The translations under genes were made by a program, and so were the position numbers. A DNA stretch of 64,000 nucleotides from positions 142,511,745-142,575,744 of the forward strand of contig JAOWCC010001589.1 in the NCBI GenBank assembly GCA_030867875.1, read 5' to 3'. Source of the DNA: Actinernus sp. WN-2022. Lineage: Eukaryota; Cnidaria; Anthozoa; Actiniaria; Actinernidae. Shown here in pieces: positions 33,040 through 44,040 of this stretch (positions within the stretch are counted from its first letter, which is position 1; every line of letters begins with the position of its first letter). The notes under the pieces are model-generated. The model made no database searches and was not told the DNA's origin. It saw only the letters and a list, made by a program, of their open reading frames with translations.

Positions 33040-33418
33040 GGGCCATTCCATTTTATATGCACACCCCCCCTATTGAGGGACTTGGATATCCTTGGGGGAG
33101 GGAGGGGGTAAAACTGACAAACATCCAGATGGGGATGAGTAAAATATCCAAAGGGGTAGATATCCACACCAGGGATATCCTGGATGGTAGCCAGGATATA
33201 ATATCCAACAGCCCCACCCCTATTGAAAAACTTGGATATCCTTGGGGGGAGAGGGGAAAATCCTAGAGGGCTGGAAAGGCTATCCAAGGGGGTCTGGAGA
33301 AACAGCGACAAAAACAAAACAAAAAACCATCCAGAGGGGGTTGCCCAAAATTATATCCAAAGGGGTATAGAAGTGAATCCCTCAATAGGGGGGGTGTGCA
33401 TATAAAATAAAATGGCCC
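33040..33418. mobile_element. 379-bp TIR element
   Basis: TIRs GGGCCATTCCATTTTATATG and inverse, about 41 bp ('cacaccccccctattgaggg'), are flanked by AAT on each side. The interior is full of 'atatccaaggggg' and 'ggatatcc' motifs in both orientations. Non-coding. Confidence 0.75.
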
Positions 33419-33421
33419 AAT

Positions 33422-34342
33422 GGCTGTGGGAGACGATCAACCAGAAGCAATATCAATAGCCTCGGCGGTCAGGCGAGTTGCTTACGAGCGCGACTTCTCA
33501 AACCTCGAGTTCACGTGGTTCTCAAACTCACGAATCCATCCAATCTTCCACTTCCTCGAGGATAGAAAGATCTCCAAATCCCTTCCTTTGAATGGATTAC
33601 GAAGGTCTGTGTATATAGGCTATCGAAGAAGGGAATTTATTTTATTTCCCACGCTTCCCAGCGCGTCCTTGCATTGCCGTTAACAATAGGAAATGAACAA
33701 TCTGAAATCTACAATGTGTACCGTCTAGTGTTTCTCGGCCAATGGAAATCGATATGTAATTTATGCAAAATTATGTCGGAACACGATTAAAGGAGCTCAT
33801 TCAACCAAGATGCATTGCGAGTCACTGTTATTGTTTTCATACGGGAAACTACTTGAAATTGGACAGCTGCCAATCAGAAAATGTGATATCGGGCTTTTTA
33901 TAAATAGAGTTTACGAATTGAACTGAATGGCCGAGATCGGCAGGGAGATCGGTTGCCTTTATACTTGAAGAAATATAATAGAATGAGCGGAATTGCTACG
34001 GTTCTCCGATAAAAATTCCTCGACGTGATGCTAGCAATCGATCTCATGCTCGATGTAGCGAACCAACTTGTCCAACTTCTGGACCAAGTTCCAGCGATGC
34101 AGATCGTGTGGCAAGGAAATTAATCAATTCTACGATAGCGTTATACATTTAGAGTTCTTTCCTTTCTAGGCTTGTTGCATACAAGAACGTGTAGTCGAAA
34201 GAAAGGAGCTATAAGCTAGGTTGTCCCTGCCAAAATGCTGGTTTGAAATGTTGAAGTACTGTTTGCCACATTATATTTGTGTTCAAGGTCCGTGCGTTCT
34301 CCATACCACATTTTGACTCGCCAATGTAATATGCAAATTTGA
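33422..34342. other. No gene recognised
   Basis: 33552-33620 resembles the foldback at 32540-32570 ('aatcccttcctttgaatgga'). 33788-33824 is mirrored at 37228-37268 on the other side of the LINE. Confidence 0.4.
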
Positions 34343-36425
34343 AATGAATGAATGAATGAATGAATGAATGAATGAATAACTTTATTTACCCACGGAATAT
34401 CTCATCAGGATTTAAAAATAAAAATAAATACATAAATAAGTAATGATAATGTAAATAAAAATAAATAATAACATCTAATCATAACTACTATAATAATAAT
34501 AATCTAATTTTAAATAATGCTAAGTTTAGTACCTGCTTTCCATGAGAGCCGTGCATTACATATAATATATTATAAAAAATTAAGAATAAAAATAAGACTT
34601 TAGAATAACAGTTAGACTTGTTCAAAACAGCCCGCTCGAAAACTGCTAAGATTATTTGCTTGCCGCAACCCGACTGGGAGGCTATCCCACAGCACCGCAC
34701 CCTTATAACCAAAGCTATCCTTAAGATAATTTGTGCGGGGCATAGGAATAGCCAGTTTGCCCTCGGTGTCTCTCAAAGAATAAGAGGTAACATTACGATA
34801 TGTAAACATGGACCGCATATAGTCTGGGGCAAGACCATTCATTGATTTGTAGACCATGACTGCGGTTTGAAATTTTCGTTGCGAAGCGAGTTTTTTCCAA
34901 CCAAACCTCTCAATCAGAATATCGGCATCAGCGTCATAGTTGGAGAACGATAAGACCCTTGCAGCTCGATTTTGCAACTTTTGAAGCTTAGTAGCACAAG
35001 TTATGCTACAACTATCCCAGACAATGCAACAATAATTGAAATGTGGTTGAACAAGGGAATTGTAGATTGAATGCATGGTTTTATCAGGAACACAATTTCT
35101 TACACGTTTCAGGGCTCCAATTCCAGAAGCAATCTTTTTAGTCAACCCCTTGATGTGCACATTCCATGATAGATTTTGGTCAATATGCACACCAAGTGAT
35201 TTTGTATGAGGCACCTGCTTTATAGGGACGCCATCGATTGCCAGGATTGGAGCTGATTGAAACGTGGATAATCTTTGTCGTGACCCGATAACCATAAACT
35301 CTGTTTTTGATTGGTTTAAGGTAAGCTTGTTAGCGACAAGCCAATGATTAACGCTTGCAAGGTCTTGATTGACATAATAATTAATGTCATCTACATTATT
35401 ACTTGCAAATGTTAAATGAGTATCATCCGCATACATACGGGGCTGGGAGTGTGCAAGACAATTTGGTAAGTCATTTATGTAGATGAGGAAAAGCAAAGGA
35501 CCTAAAATTGTCCCTTGTGGAATTCCACAGCGCAGAGAACGGGTACTAGAAAGTTGCCCATTCACAAAACACTTTTGATTGCGCTCATAAAGGTATGACT
35601 TAAACCAATTACTTGCTTTCCCCCCAAACCCGTATGCATTAAGCTTTGATAGCAAAATCCCATGGTCTACTGTATCGAATGCTTTTTTAAGATCTAGAAA
35701 TACGACGGCATTCACATTGCCACGATCGATATTGTAGGCCCAGTTGTTGGTGGCCTCAAGAAGGGCAGTCACCGTAGAGTGAAGACTCCGAAAACCCGAT
35801 TGACTGTCAGATAGCAATTTGTTTTCGATTAGAAAATCATGAACTTGATTATAAACAATCCTCTCGAAAACTTTTGCTATTACTGGAATTATTGATATGG
35901 GACGATAATTGTCCAAATCTCTACGCTGTCCCTGTTTGAACAATGGAATTACCTTAGCACATTTCCATTCATCTGGAAATATACCTGTAGTAATTGAGCA
36001 GTTGAAAATAGTACAAAGGGATTCCGCTATCAAGTCGGGACATATACGGAAAAGTCTAGCAGAGATTTTATCCAAACCCGTCGCTTTAGATTTGCAAAGT
36101 TTAGATAAAAGAGAGAAAACAACTGCAGGATTTGTCTGTTTGATTTGAAAATTACCACCATCAAGACAATCATTGCTATTTCGAGGTGCAAGATAGTCTA
36201 GGTGTGAAATATTTCCAGAGCGAGGTATTCTCTCAGCTAGCTTAGGCCCTATGTCGGCAAAGTGATTGTTAAACGTTTCACATAATTGATTAGAGTCTGT
36301 CACAGGAGATCCATTACACACGATCTCCTTTATATGAGAGTTGTTTTGCTTTCTTGAAGTCAGCTCATTAATAATACCCCAAGTTTTTTTGATATTATTC
36401 TCATTTTCGTGGAAAGCTGTCAAAT
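34343..36425 (-). mobile_element. 5'-truncated LINE with 9-bp target duplication
   Basis: The 3' end is an (AATG)n tail on the plus strand (34343-34375); the 5' end is at about 36425. CAAATTTGA occurs immediately outside both ends (34334-34342 and 36426-36434), a target-site duplication. Only RT and C-terminal regions are present. Confidence 0.85.
34612..36423 (-). CDS. LINE ORF2, reverse transcriptase and C-terminal domain, uninterrupted
   Basis: A 603-residue frame with all RT blocks in order: GLDKISARLF (about 116-125), DNYRPISIIP (171-180), SQSGFRSLHST (207-217), FLDLKKAFDTVDH (242-254), GIPQGTILGPLLF (300-312), MYADDTHLTF (330-339, catalytic YADD) and the thumb region (LGVHIDQNLSW). The N-terminal endonuclease is lost by 5' truncation, so the Met used is internal to the original protein. 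The lack of any stop in 1.8 kb indicates a recent insertion. CR1/L2-type by the short-repeat tail; exact clade unsettled. Confidence 0.9.
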   Translation of the reverse strand: MTAFHENENNIKKTWGIINELTSRKQNNSHIKEIVCNGSPVTDSNQLCETFNNHFADIGPKLAERIPRSGNISHLDYLAPRNSNDCLDGGNFQIKQTNPAVVFSLLSKLCKSKATGLDKISARLFRICPDLIAESLCTIFNCSITTGIFPDEWKCAKVIPLFKQGQRRDLDNYRPISIIPVIAKVFERIVYNQVHDFLIENKLLSDSQSGFRSLHSTVTALLEATNNWAYNIDRGNVNAVVFLDLKKAFDTVDHGILLSKLNAYGFGGKASNWFKSYLYERNQKCFVNGQLSSTRSLRCGIPQGTILGPLLFLIYINDLPNCLAHSQPRMYADDTHLTFASNNVDDINYYVNQDLASVNHWLVANKLTLNQSKTEFMVIGSRQRLSTFQSAPILAIDGVPIKQVPHTKSLGVHIDQNLSWNVHIKGLTKKIASGIGALKRVRNCVPDKTMHSIYNSLVQPHFNYCCIVWDSCSITCATKLQKLQNRAARVLSFSNYDADADILIERFGWKKLASQRKFQTAVMVYKSMNGLAPDYMRSMFTYRNVTSYSLRDTEGKLAIPMPRTNYLKDSFGYKGAVLWDSLPVGLRQANNLSSFRAGCFEQV

Positions 36426-36434
36426 CAAATTTGA

Positions 36435-37269
36435 GGAGTCGAATCCTTATAATGCTATTGTTTGTTAGCCTGGATTTCAGCCGGTTTGTGTCGTTTTAAA
36501 AGCCCTTGACTTCCGTTAATCGTACATTGGATATGCTGGGTAAAAAAAATATCGATAAATCAGTTTTCTGAGCGCCCAGCGGCACTTGATTGAACTTGAA
36601 GTTTATTCTTCAGCAAAGAAACATTTATAAAATAGGTTTCCACTTTACAGCCGCTCATGCAGATATCAACACAACATTTCACTTTTACTTACTTTAATTG
36701 TCTCAGCGTTGTCCATGTACATTGAGCGAAAACCAAGACTATAAGACTAAGAGAGAAACTGCGAGATTTGTAATCTTGCATGTACCGCGCCTGTACCGCG
36801 TACTCGAGTCTTCAGTCAAAGCAATTTGCTTTAAATGTTGTAAGTGTCCGATAATGATAAGCAAAAGGCTCAGCTCTTCTGACCTTTAAATTTCTTGTCA
36901 TTTAGGTCTGCGGGCCGATTAAGCCAATGTAGAAAGGCCCTGGTTTGGATAAACTGTAGGAATTACGATCAAACAGTCGGCTAACTCCAGTACAGGCTCT
37001 AGTAATAATTTCACTGACCAAAGGCGAGTCCAGAGTACGTTCAATACTTCCCCTGGCAGGTGAAAATTCGGAAATATATAACTGAACACAAAAGCTAATA
37101 AATAAGGAACATTTTTCCCTATAAGTAATCAACTGGTATGCCCCTGTGAGACCGATGGAATAGGATTTGTTTCAAGAAGCTCTCCAGAGCCATTATCGGG
37201 GGCCCAGAAAATGGCGGTTCGAGAAATTTGAGCTCGCAATGCATCTTGGTTGAATGAACTCCTTTAACT
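36435..37269. other. No gene recognised
   Basis: No domain; it contains the mirror copy (37228-37268) of 33788-33824. Confidence 0.4.
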
Positions 37270-37395
37270 CATCCGTAGTACAGACCACCTTTTCCTTCCT
37301 TTGAAGGGATTACGGAGGTATGTGTACAGGCTACTCGCTAATTACTATCAATGGAGGGAAAAGGAGGGACTATTCGCAGTCTAGCACTACGGATG
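37270..37395. mobile_element. 126-bp TIR element, short relative of 32344-32592
   Basis: Ends CATCCGTAGTACAGACC and inverse '...agcactacggatg', with 'ttttccttcctttgaaggga' and 'caatggagggaaaaggaggg' inside, as in the longer copy. Confidence 0.65.
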
Positions 37396-38390
37396 TGGAT
37401 GAGGATCTCTTGTTGCTGTTTTGTGCCCCTACCACGACCGTGATCCTTAGCGTTTAAACAATAGATTGTTTTTATTTGACGTCATAATGATATAGGTCAA
37501 TTGATGTCTTTTATTTTTGTACATGTTCATATAATAATATGTGTATGTAAATTCTAACTTCTGTTATCAGTATTTTGTTACTATACTAGGGTTCCGCAAT
37601 AGTGAAATATCTGAACAGATCGAGCAACTCCCATTTAAAGCGAATCAAGGTCCACCTTAGTTACATGAACCCAGACCACTTTATGTTGCATACTAAACTG
37701 TTTCTGTGGTTTCATAACCGAAACAAAAGGTCCAAACAGGATTGAATGCGTCATATCCTTTTATTGTTGTGTTACTACGATCTCATACTCGGTATATCTG
37801 ATCTCAATCGTGCCGGTCTGCTTCAATTTATCGAGTTCATCTCAACACAGCCCGCCACACCGCACCATCCCAATGGTATGCCTTCCATTAGGTAGTTGGT
37901 TCGAATCCAACAGGGACATGTGGTACGCGACTGTTAGCACATCTTTCATACATTTCAGTGCCATGGCCCGGTTACATAAAACCTCCTCGTAAGTGTTCAC
38001 TTTAAGAGGGACACTTAAAAACCGTTACGGGTACGGCTTACAGGTGTTGCATGAAACATACAATGTACTTCGTGTTCTCGTACTGTTCGAGCTGCGTGTT
38101 GATTTACGGGTTCATTAAGGCCACACGTAGAGTGAATGGTTCTTATAAACAAATACAGTTACTGATATGCATAAAGAATTTAGTACACCTTTGAGTTTGT
38201 GTCATATTATATATAATAGAGGTTCGGTGGGTTATGTGAAACATATAAATATAAATATTGGAAAACTAACATTAATTAAATTTTATTTCCAGAAAACAGT
38301 ATTGAAGAAATGATGAATTTTAAATTATTTAGTTTACATGAATCAAGCTACTTATCGCTATCGCGTGTTAAGTTTCTCTTTATACAGCTT
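37396..38390. other. No gene recognised
   Basis: 37405-37485 is repeated inverted at 63190-63280 ('accacgaccgtgatccttag', 'caatagattgtttt'). A T-arm-like motif (GTTGGTTCGAATCCAAC) at about 37902 lacks the rest of a tRNA. Confidence 0.4.
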
Positions 38391-38394
38391 AATC

Positions 38395-38550
38395 TTGTTG
38401 GTATCTCACTCTTGCTCTGAGGGTTTTTCTCCGGGTTCTCCTGTTTTCCTCCCTTAGCAAAAAATAAGCTAAATTACAATTCGATCTGTGGTTTAGCCGG
38501 GTCCTGGTTTTTATCAGCCCATGGTTGTTTCAGATTCCGTTAAAATTCAG
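38395..38550 (+). mobile_element. SINE body fragment
   Basis: 'ctcttgctctgagggttttt', 'aattcgatctgtggtttagc' and 'ccatggttgtttcag' match the SINE family body. Confidence 0.7.
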
Positions 38551-38856
38551 ATATATTTTTTGATAAAAAATACTGGCTGGCAAAGATGCCTTATTGTCTG
38601 AGCCATATCTTACTAATGATCCGGTAAAAAAGTCTAGATGGTAAAAAACGACAAGAAAATGGTCGTGTTTCACCATTTTCGACTTTTCATCGCTAGATCA
38701 ACTTGACCAAGCAAAACTAATGCAGCCTTAAATTTAAGTAACAATCTGCTAACACGGTCGTATTGTCTGAGCCTTGTATAAGGCTCAGACAACGACATAT
38801 GCTTACTGCCCCGTTCAATGTCCACTGGACGTATAAACAACATTTTATCCCTGTTC

Positions 38857-39210
38857 AGCTTAATTCTTAGTAGATATCCAATATTCGTGGAATGCACTGC
38901 CATCGTAGCGTTTGTTACTGCAAACAAAATTGGAATCGATTGAATATTAATTGTGATACAAACAATTAAAAACGAGCAACAGAGCGGAATACGGTAATAG
39001 GAAATAGAAAATCTGTTGCCTATTTTCGTTTTTGGTACCAAAACGAGCAATAGCGGAAAACGATAATAGGAAATACCGTTCTGGGCTTCCATAATTCGGC
39101 TTAATTCTTAGTAGATGTTCAGTGTTTGTTTGAATGCACTGCCATCATAGTGTTTGTACTGCAAAAATGTTTTTAATTAATTGAGTATTAATTTTGATAC
39201 AAAAATTTGT
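38857..39210. repeat. Two diverged tandem copies of about 240 bp
   Basis: 'cttaattcttagtagat', 'gaatgcactgccatc' and 'attaatt(g/t)tgatacaaa' recur at 38860-38965 and 39102-39205. No coding sense. Confidence 0.65.
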
Positions 39211-39704
39211 AAACCTGTGAAGCTATAATTGCTCGAAAACCTGTAAAATATCACAAAATGCTGTGAAGGTAAGTTATTTGTGTTAACACATAGTCACCCT
39301 ACGACTCTTTTTTCAAATTTAAAGATGCATCGGAGAACTACATTATTAAAGGTTACGTTGGTGCAATTGCTTTTGGAATCGGGTGAAATTTGATCAGGGA
39401 TATATTATTTTTTGAAGAGACTCAATGGAACGTTACAAAAATCACAGAAACTGTTTCGAAGGGTGGGTGGTTGACTTCAAAAAAATTATTCGGATCTTCG
39501 AAAGGTTGTAACTTCGTCAATAATATCTAACCGAAACTTAATCATCATTTTCTCGGAGAGACGATGACGTTCTTCATGGTGATGTGCTAGAAGCCATCAA
39601 AATACTAAAATATATGGGAAGGTAGAAAGGACAAATCCCGGCAGAAATTTTGCAAGTGTCGGTTTGATGAGGAGGAACAGACAAAGATTGTACATAGACT
39701 GAGC
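39211..39704. other. No gene recognised
   Basis: Short frames only, no repeat boundary identified. Confidence 0.4.
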
Positions 39705-39710
39705 TATGCA

Positions 39711-40003
39711 CTGGGGCGTAGCCAGAGGGGGACCCGGGCCCTCTCCCCTTTCGTAACAAAATGCAACTGAAAAGTAACGTCACAGTAACGCACCTAATAA
39801 GCTAAGTGATTTACCGGGAGTCAGTGAACAATGCGACAGTCTTGCTGGAAAAGGTTGGTGACTTAAAACTGAGATGTACCTGAATAGACGAGATTGGTGC
39901 AAAAGACCGCGTTCCCTATGTAAAAGAGTACTGCAGTCGCGAAATTCGTGAGTTTGGTGGAGTGCCCTCTCCCCCCCTATGCAAACTGCTGGCTACACCC
40001 CTG
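39711..40003. mobile_element. 293-bp TIR element ('GTAGCCAG' family), complete
   Basis: Ends CTGGGGCGTAGCCAG and inverse of CAGGGGTGTAGCCAG, flanked by TATGCA at 39705-39710 and 40004-40009. The truncated relative lies at 17652-17880. Confidence 0.75.
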
Positions 40004-40266
40004 TATGCAAGGCAAGCAAGGCAATAAACGAGGATGGAGAATGGCTGGAAGACTAGTTCTTGAGAAGTGTTCTTGTACCGTTTTAGAAGAAAATCAATAC
40101 AAGCAAATGTGAAGAACACCACACGATAAGTCTCTCGTATGTATCCAAAATCCAACTCAAAGTTCTGGCAAACAGACTCAGATCCATAAGGCGGAAAGCG
40201 TACATCGACAATGACCAGTTTAAGTGAGTGCATCGAACATGGCCAAGATCTGCATGCATGCTTCTT

Positions 40267-40335
40267 TGTTTGACTACGAGAAGGGTTTTTCTACAGGTTC
40301 TCTGATTTTCCCCCCTTCCTCAAAAATCATCACGT
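40267..40335 (+). mobile_element. SINE fragment
   Basis: 'gagaagggtttttctacagg' through 'cccccttcctcaaaaatc' corresponds to the central part of the SINE body; the rest is absent, perhaps replaced by the LINE that follows. Confidence 0.5.
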
Positions 40336-40344
40336 GAGTCGATT

Positions 40345-42350
40345 GTCTTGTATTCAACCATATATAAGCCATTTTCCGGTCATTTTCCAAATCAATGGAA
40401 ACTTGCAAACGTAGTTCCACTTTTCAAGAAGGACGACCGGCAAAGTAAATTGAATTACCGTCCCGTTTCGTTACTTTCAAGTCTCTCTAAGATAATTGAG
40501 AAAGTCGTATTTATTCGTTTGTACAATTTTTTAATAAGAATAGGTTTTTTGTATCCCTTCCAGGCTGGCTTTCGTCCAGGAGATTCTACAATTAACCAGC
40601 TTATTTATATTGTGCATCAAATTTATGAGTCATTGGAAAAGGGGTTTGATACAAGAATGATTTTCCTCGATATTAGCAAAGCCTTTGATAGAGTATGGCA
40701 CGATGGACTTCTGTACAAATTAAAGTCGTTAGGTGTTCGGGACCCTCTTTTAAGCTGGATAGCAAGTTATTTATCTGGAAGGAAACAACGAGTAATAATT
40801 GAAGGACAAAGAAGTGATTGGTTAGAAATAAGAGCAGGAGTACCTCAAGGATCTGTTCTTGGTCCCTTGCTTTTTTTGATTTACATAAACGACCTTCCCA
40901 ATAAAATATCATCAAACTGTTTCTTGTATGCAGACGATACATCGTTGCTTAAAATAGTTGATAATTCCCCGTTGCAATCAGCTGAAGAATTGTCGGCTGA
41001 CTTAATTAATATTACGGATTGGTCAAATAGCTGGTTAGTTACTATGCATTCTACCAAAACTAGGAGTATTACGTTTACCGCTAAGACAAACAAACAAATG
41101 CACCCACCCCTTATTTTAGGAAATGGTATTATAAAAGAAGTTGATAATCATACTCATTTAGGGCTAACACTATCTAGTAATTTATCTTGGAGAAACTATA
41201 TTTTAGGCATTCAACAAAAAGCTTCTAAACGTTTAAATCTACTCAAACGTATTAAGTATAAAGTAAACAGATCAACTCTTATTGTTCTTTACAAAAGCCT
41301 TGTTCGACCAATTATGGAATATGCTGATTGCGTTTGGGATGGATGCACTAAAAATGAAAGCGATCTTCTAGAAAATGTACAATATGAAGCTGCTAGATTG
41401 GTAACTGGGGCTATGAAAGGAACCAGCAGAGCTAGACTTTTGCATGAATTAGGATGGGAAGATTTAAAAACAAGGAGACAGATGCATAAATTAGTTCTAC
41501 TCTATAAGATAGTTAACCATCTCACACCTGACTGTTTGTAAAAGTTACTCCCTTTAAAAGTTAGTGAACGAACGAGACTTTCGCTTAGATACGGGGAAAA
41601 TTATACTCTGCCAACTAGTCGAACTGAGAGACATAAACGTTCTTTCTTCCCTTCTGCCATTAAGCTTTGGAACAGCTTAGATTTAAAAATACGTAACATA
41701 TCAACCTTAGCCTCTTTTAAATTTGCTGTGAAATCTACATTTGAATGTTTGCAGTATAATACATTGTATAACTTTTCTGTTTCTAGATTTGCCTCAATTA
41801 TGCATACCCGTCTAAGAATGAAAAACTCGCAATTGAATTTTGACTTATTTATAAGAAACTGCATCTCCTCTCCATGTTGTCTTTGTGGATTTCCCAATGA
41901 AACATCAATGCATTTTTTCTTTTATTGTCCCATGTATGCTGCCCAACGATCCAAACTCCTTACCTCTGTTGCACTTACTATTAGTAATTGGCAAACTTGC
42001 ACGGACAAATTTAGGTTAAGAACTTTACTGTTTGGAGACTCCAGCCTATCACTAACACAAAACGAATGTATTTTTAAGGAAGTCCAAATCTTTCTAATGG
42101 AGTCAAATCGTTTTTTCTGATTTGTCCTTGCAACTCGCCTTCTGTATTGTCATTTTCTAGCCTATTAATCTTTTCGTGTTGTTTCAATTTAAGTCTTGTA
42201 ATGATCATGTATGTATGTACATGTAGCTTAGTTCCTCCTTTCTTTTCCAGTTATAATTTGTAAATAAATGTTGTGTAAGCTCCCTAGATGAGCTCCTGCT
42301 CCTGGAGCAAACACAAAGAATATATATGTTTAAATAAAAAATATATATAT
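40345..42350 (+). mobile_element. 5'-truncated LINE ending in a (TA)n tract
   Basis: The coding part is annotated separately. The 3' UTR has the hairpin 'gagctcctgctcctggagc' at about 42289-42307 and AATAAA at about 42333, and ends in an AT microsatellite (42340-42360). Confidence 0.8.
40348..42120 (+). pseudogene. LINE ORF2 with one in-frame stop
   Basis: One frame of 591 codons with a single TAA at 41539-41541. Before it: WKLANVVPLFKK, NYRPVSLLS, QAGFRPGDST, FLDISKAFDRVWHDGLL, GVPQGSVLGPLLFLIYINDL and the catalytic YADD (residues 194-197). After it: the C-terminal domain (RSFFPSAIKLWNSL) and a zinc-knuckle-like CCLCGFPNETSMHFFFYC. Without that one stop the RT-to-C-terminus region would be intact. 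The endonuclease is missing by truncation. It is a different family from the LINE at 34343-36425: motif spacing and C-terminus differ. Confidence 0.88.
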
Positions 42351-42360
42351 ATATATATAT

Positions 42361-43150
42361 CCATATAGGTATATATACCATCGCGTTCACGCAATATAAA
42401 GTACATTTGGTGAAAACCGAAAACGCACTGGATTGTGTACGGGTCCACATAAAGATGTTGTTGTTGTACATGTAGGTATGTGCCGCGGGATAGGGTATAG
42501 TTTTCGAGGTGCCGGACCGTTAAATAGGGTCTCATATTCTGTATTAATTATCATCCTTAAATAAAATATCCGATCCTTAAATTGGGTACGTTTTTTTGTT
42601 CCCCTAACTTTTGACATCGTGCATTTGCTCAACGTCCGCTAAACGTAACAAATTCAATAAACGTAAAGCATTACACAGACTGAGAGAAATAAAAACGATA
42701 TGTTCAAAACATTTTGAGTATTCACTTGTCCCTTAAATAGGGTCTCATATTTTAGTTTCAAGCCTTGAAAAGAGTACCCATTTTACGATTTTTCACGCTT
42801 TTAATTTGGGTCAGGGTTTCGATATCTCCGTATCCTAAATTTCTGGGAGTATAGCTCCCTGGGAAACGTCAGGTGTAAGCTGCCGGTTAGGATCAACCAT
42901 CAAATAGCCTCGGTCTGACGAAGGACTTGGAAATGGCGACAAATTGTTCGATTTCTCCAGAATGTGGTATCGCTAGCTGGATCTTAAAATTTGGGTTGGA
43001 ATGAGTTCAGTTATCATTCTATGGCCTACCGTAGTTTAGAGTTATTTGGAGTGAGCGAAGTGTGATTTTCGTGGCAAAGATTACAGGTTATGCATCGTAT
43101 ATTTGGCGGTTATCAGTCCAAATTTTGTTGCATGAAACAAAACAATTTTT
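42361..43150. other. No gene recognised; 'TAAATAGGGT' motif repeats
   Basis: 'gttaaatagggtctcatatt' and 'cttaaatagggtctcatatt' occur at about 42520 and 42733 with related 'ccttaaat' motifs between, suggesting a decayed dispersed repeat. Confidence 0.5.
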
Positions 43151-43155
43151 TTAAG

Positions 43156-43232
43156 ACTCGGTGCTGCCACAGGCAGCCCGAGTAAAAACCGCTTGCATTT
43201 TAAGACTCGGTGCTGCCACAGGCAGCCTGAGT
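43156..43232 (+). repeat. Two tandem hairpins, 49-bp period
   Basis: 'actcggtgctgccacaggca' + 'gcccgagt' (43156-43183) folds into a 12-bp stem with one bulged T and a 3-nt loop; the copy at 43205-43232 differs by one base in the stem. The duplicated unit is 49 bp including the spacer. Not recognised as any known RNA. Confidence 0.75.
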
Positions 43233-43654
43233 AATAACTTTTTATATTTTACATTGCCATTACATATTGTTAAATTATCAATTATATTCATATTTGGCTG
43301 CATAGGTCCTTACTTCGGATCCAACGTATTTTTGCAGGATTTTTGTTCACGGTATTTGCTTATATATTTTCTATTATGGATTTTTGTACGGTAGGTCTTA
43401 TATAGATCCGATTATTCTTGCTATTGTCATCATTTTCAAAACATTATCATCATCATTATAATGTTATGTGCTGCGTGGTTAATTATTGAGGAATTGGAGC
43501 GGGGAGGTCACTTAGACGACTTCACAAAGGACAAAATTCTGCTTTTCTAAGCGACTGGCTTTAAAAACAAAGGGACTCCAGAAGCTTTGTACTGTATTTG
43601 AAGGCATTAAACTGTCTGTTGAAAACAAAATGCGGTGTCACAACTAATACTATG

Positions 43655-43806
43655 TCTCGGGGGTAGGGGCATTTGATCGCCTAATACGACAATGGGGTGG
43701 GGCATTCGAACAACGTTTTTGGCCCGGGGAACGGGAATTTGAACAATCCAAACTCCAAAAATTCGAATGCCCGGGGGTTGCCCCGGGGGGGGGGGGGGGG
43801 GGGGGA
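43655..43806. repeat. G-tract element ('GGGGCATTTG' family)
   Basis: 'cgggggtaggggcatttgat' at the left and 'aattcgaatgcccgggggtt' with 21 G at the right form imperfect inverted ends. Confidence 0.6.
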
Positions 43807-43949
43807 TGTTGATGTTTCGATTTGATCAGTACCGTAATAAGCCTTATGCGACTTATGCATGATCGCATGATGATAGACCCTTCCACGTTTTTTGTTTTAC
43901 TTTTTATATATATACGTATAATATCAAAACCGTCGATACTGCTGAAAAG

Positions 43950-44040
43950 AGTTATATCTTGAATAGGAGCAAACCCACAACAGTTGCCGAACATTTTCTT
44001 AATTCTCCTAATCACACTGCCAACGACATTGCATGTCAGT
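43950..44040 (+). pseudogene. Penelope-like element fragment (end of GIY-YIG domain)
   Basis: The frame reads NRSKPTTVAEHFLNSPNHTA then NDIACQL, matching NKSKATAVSDHFLTNNHCPN-DMQL of the Penelope-like protein at 11682-12803. It is cut by the TIR element at 44031. Confidence 0.7.

Noticed and set aside
37860..37935. tRNA gene
   Set aside because: A perfect T-arm (GTTGG/CCAAC around TTCGAAT) is present, but there is no D-arm, A box or acceptor stem.
42205..42535. Minus-strand ORFs rich in Ile/Tyr
   Set aside because: They derive from the (TA)n tract at the end of the LINE.
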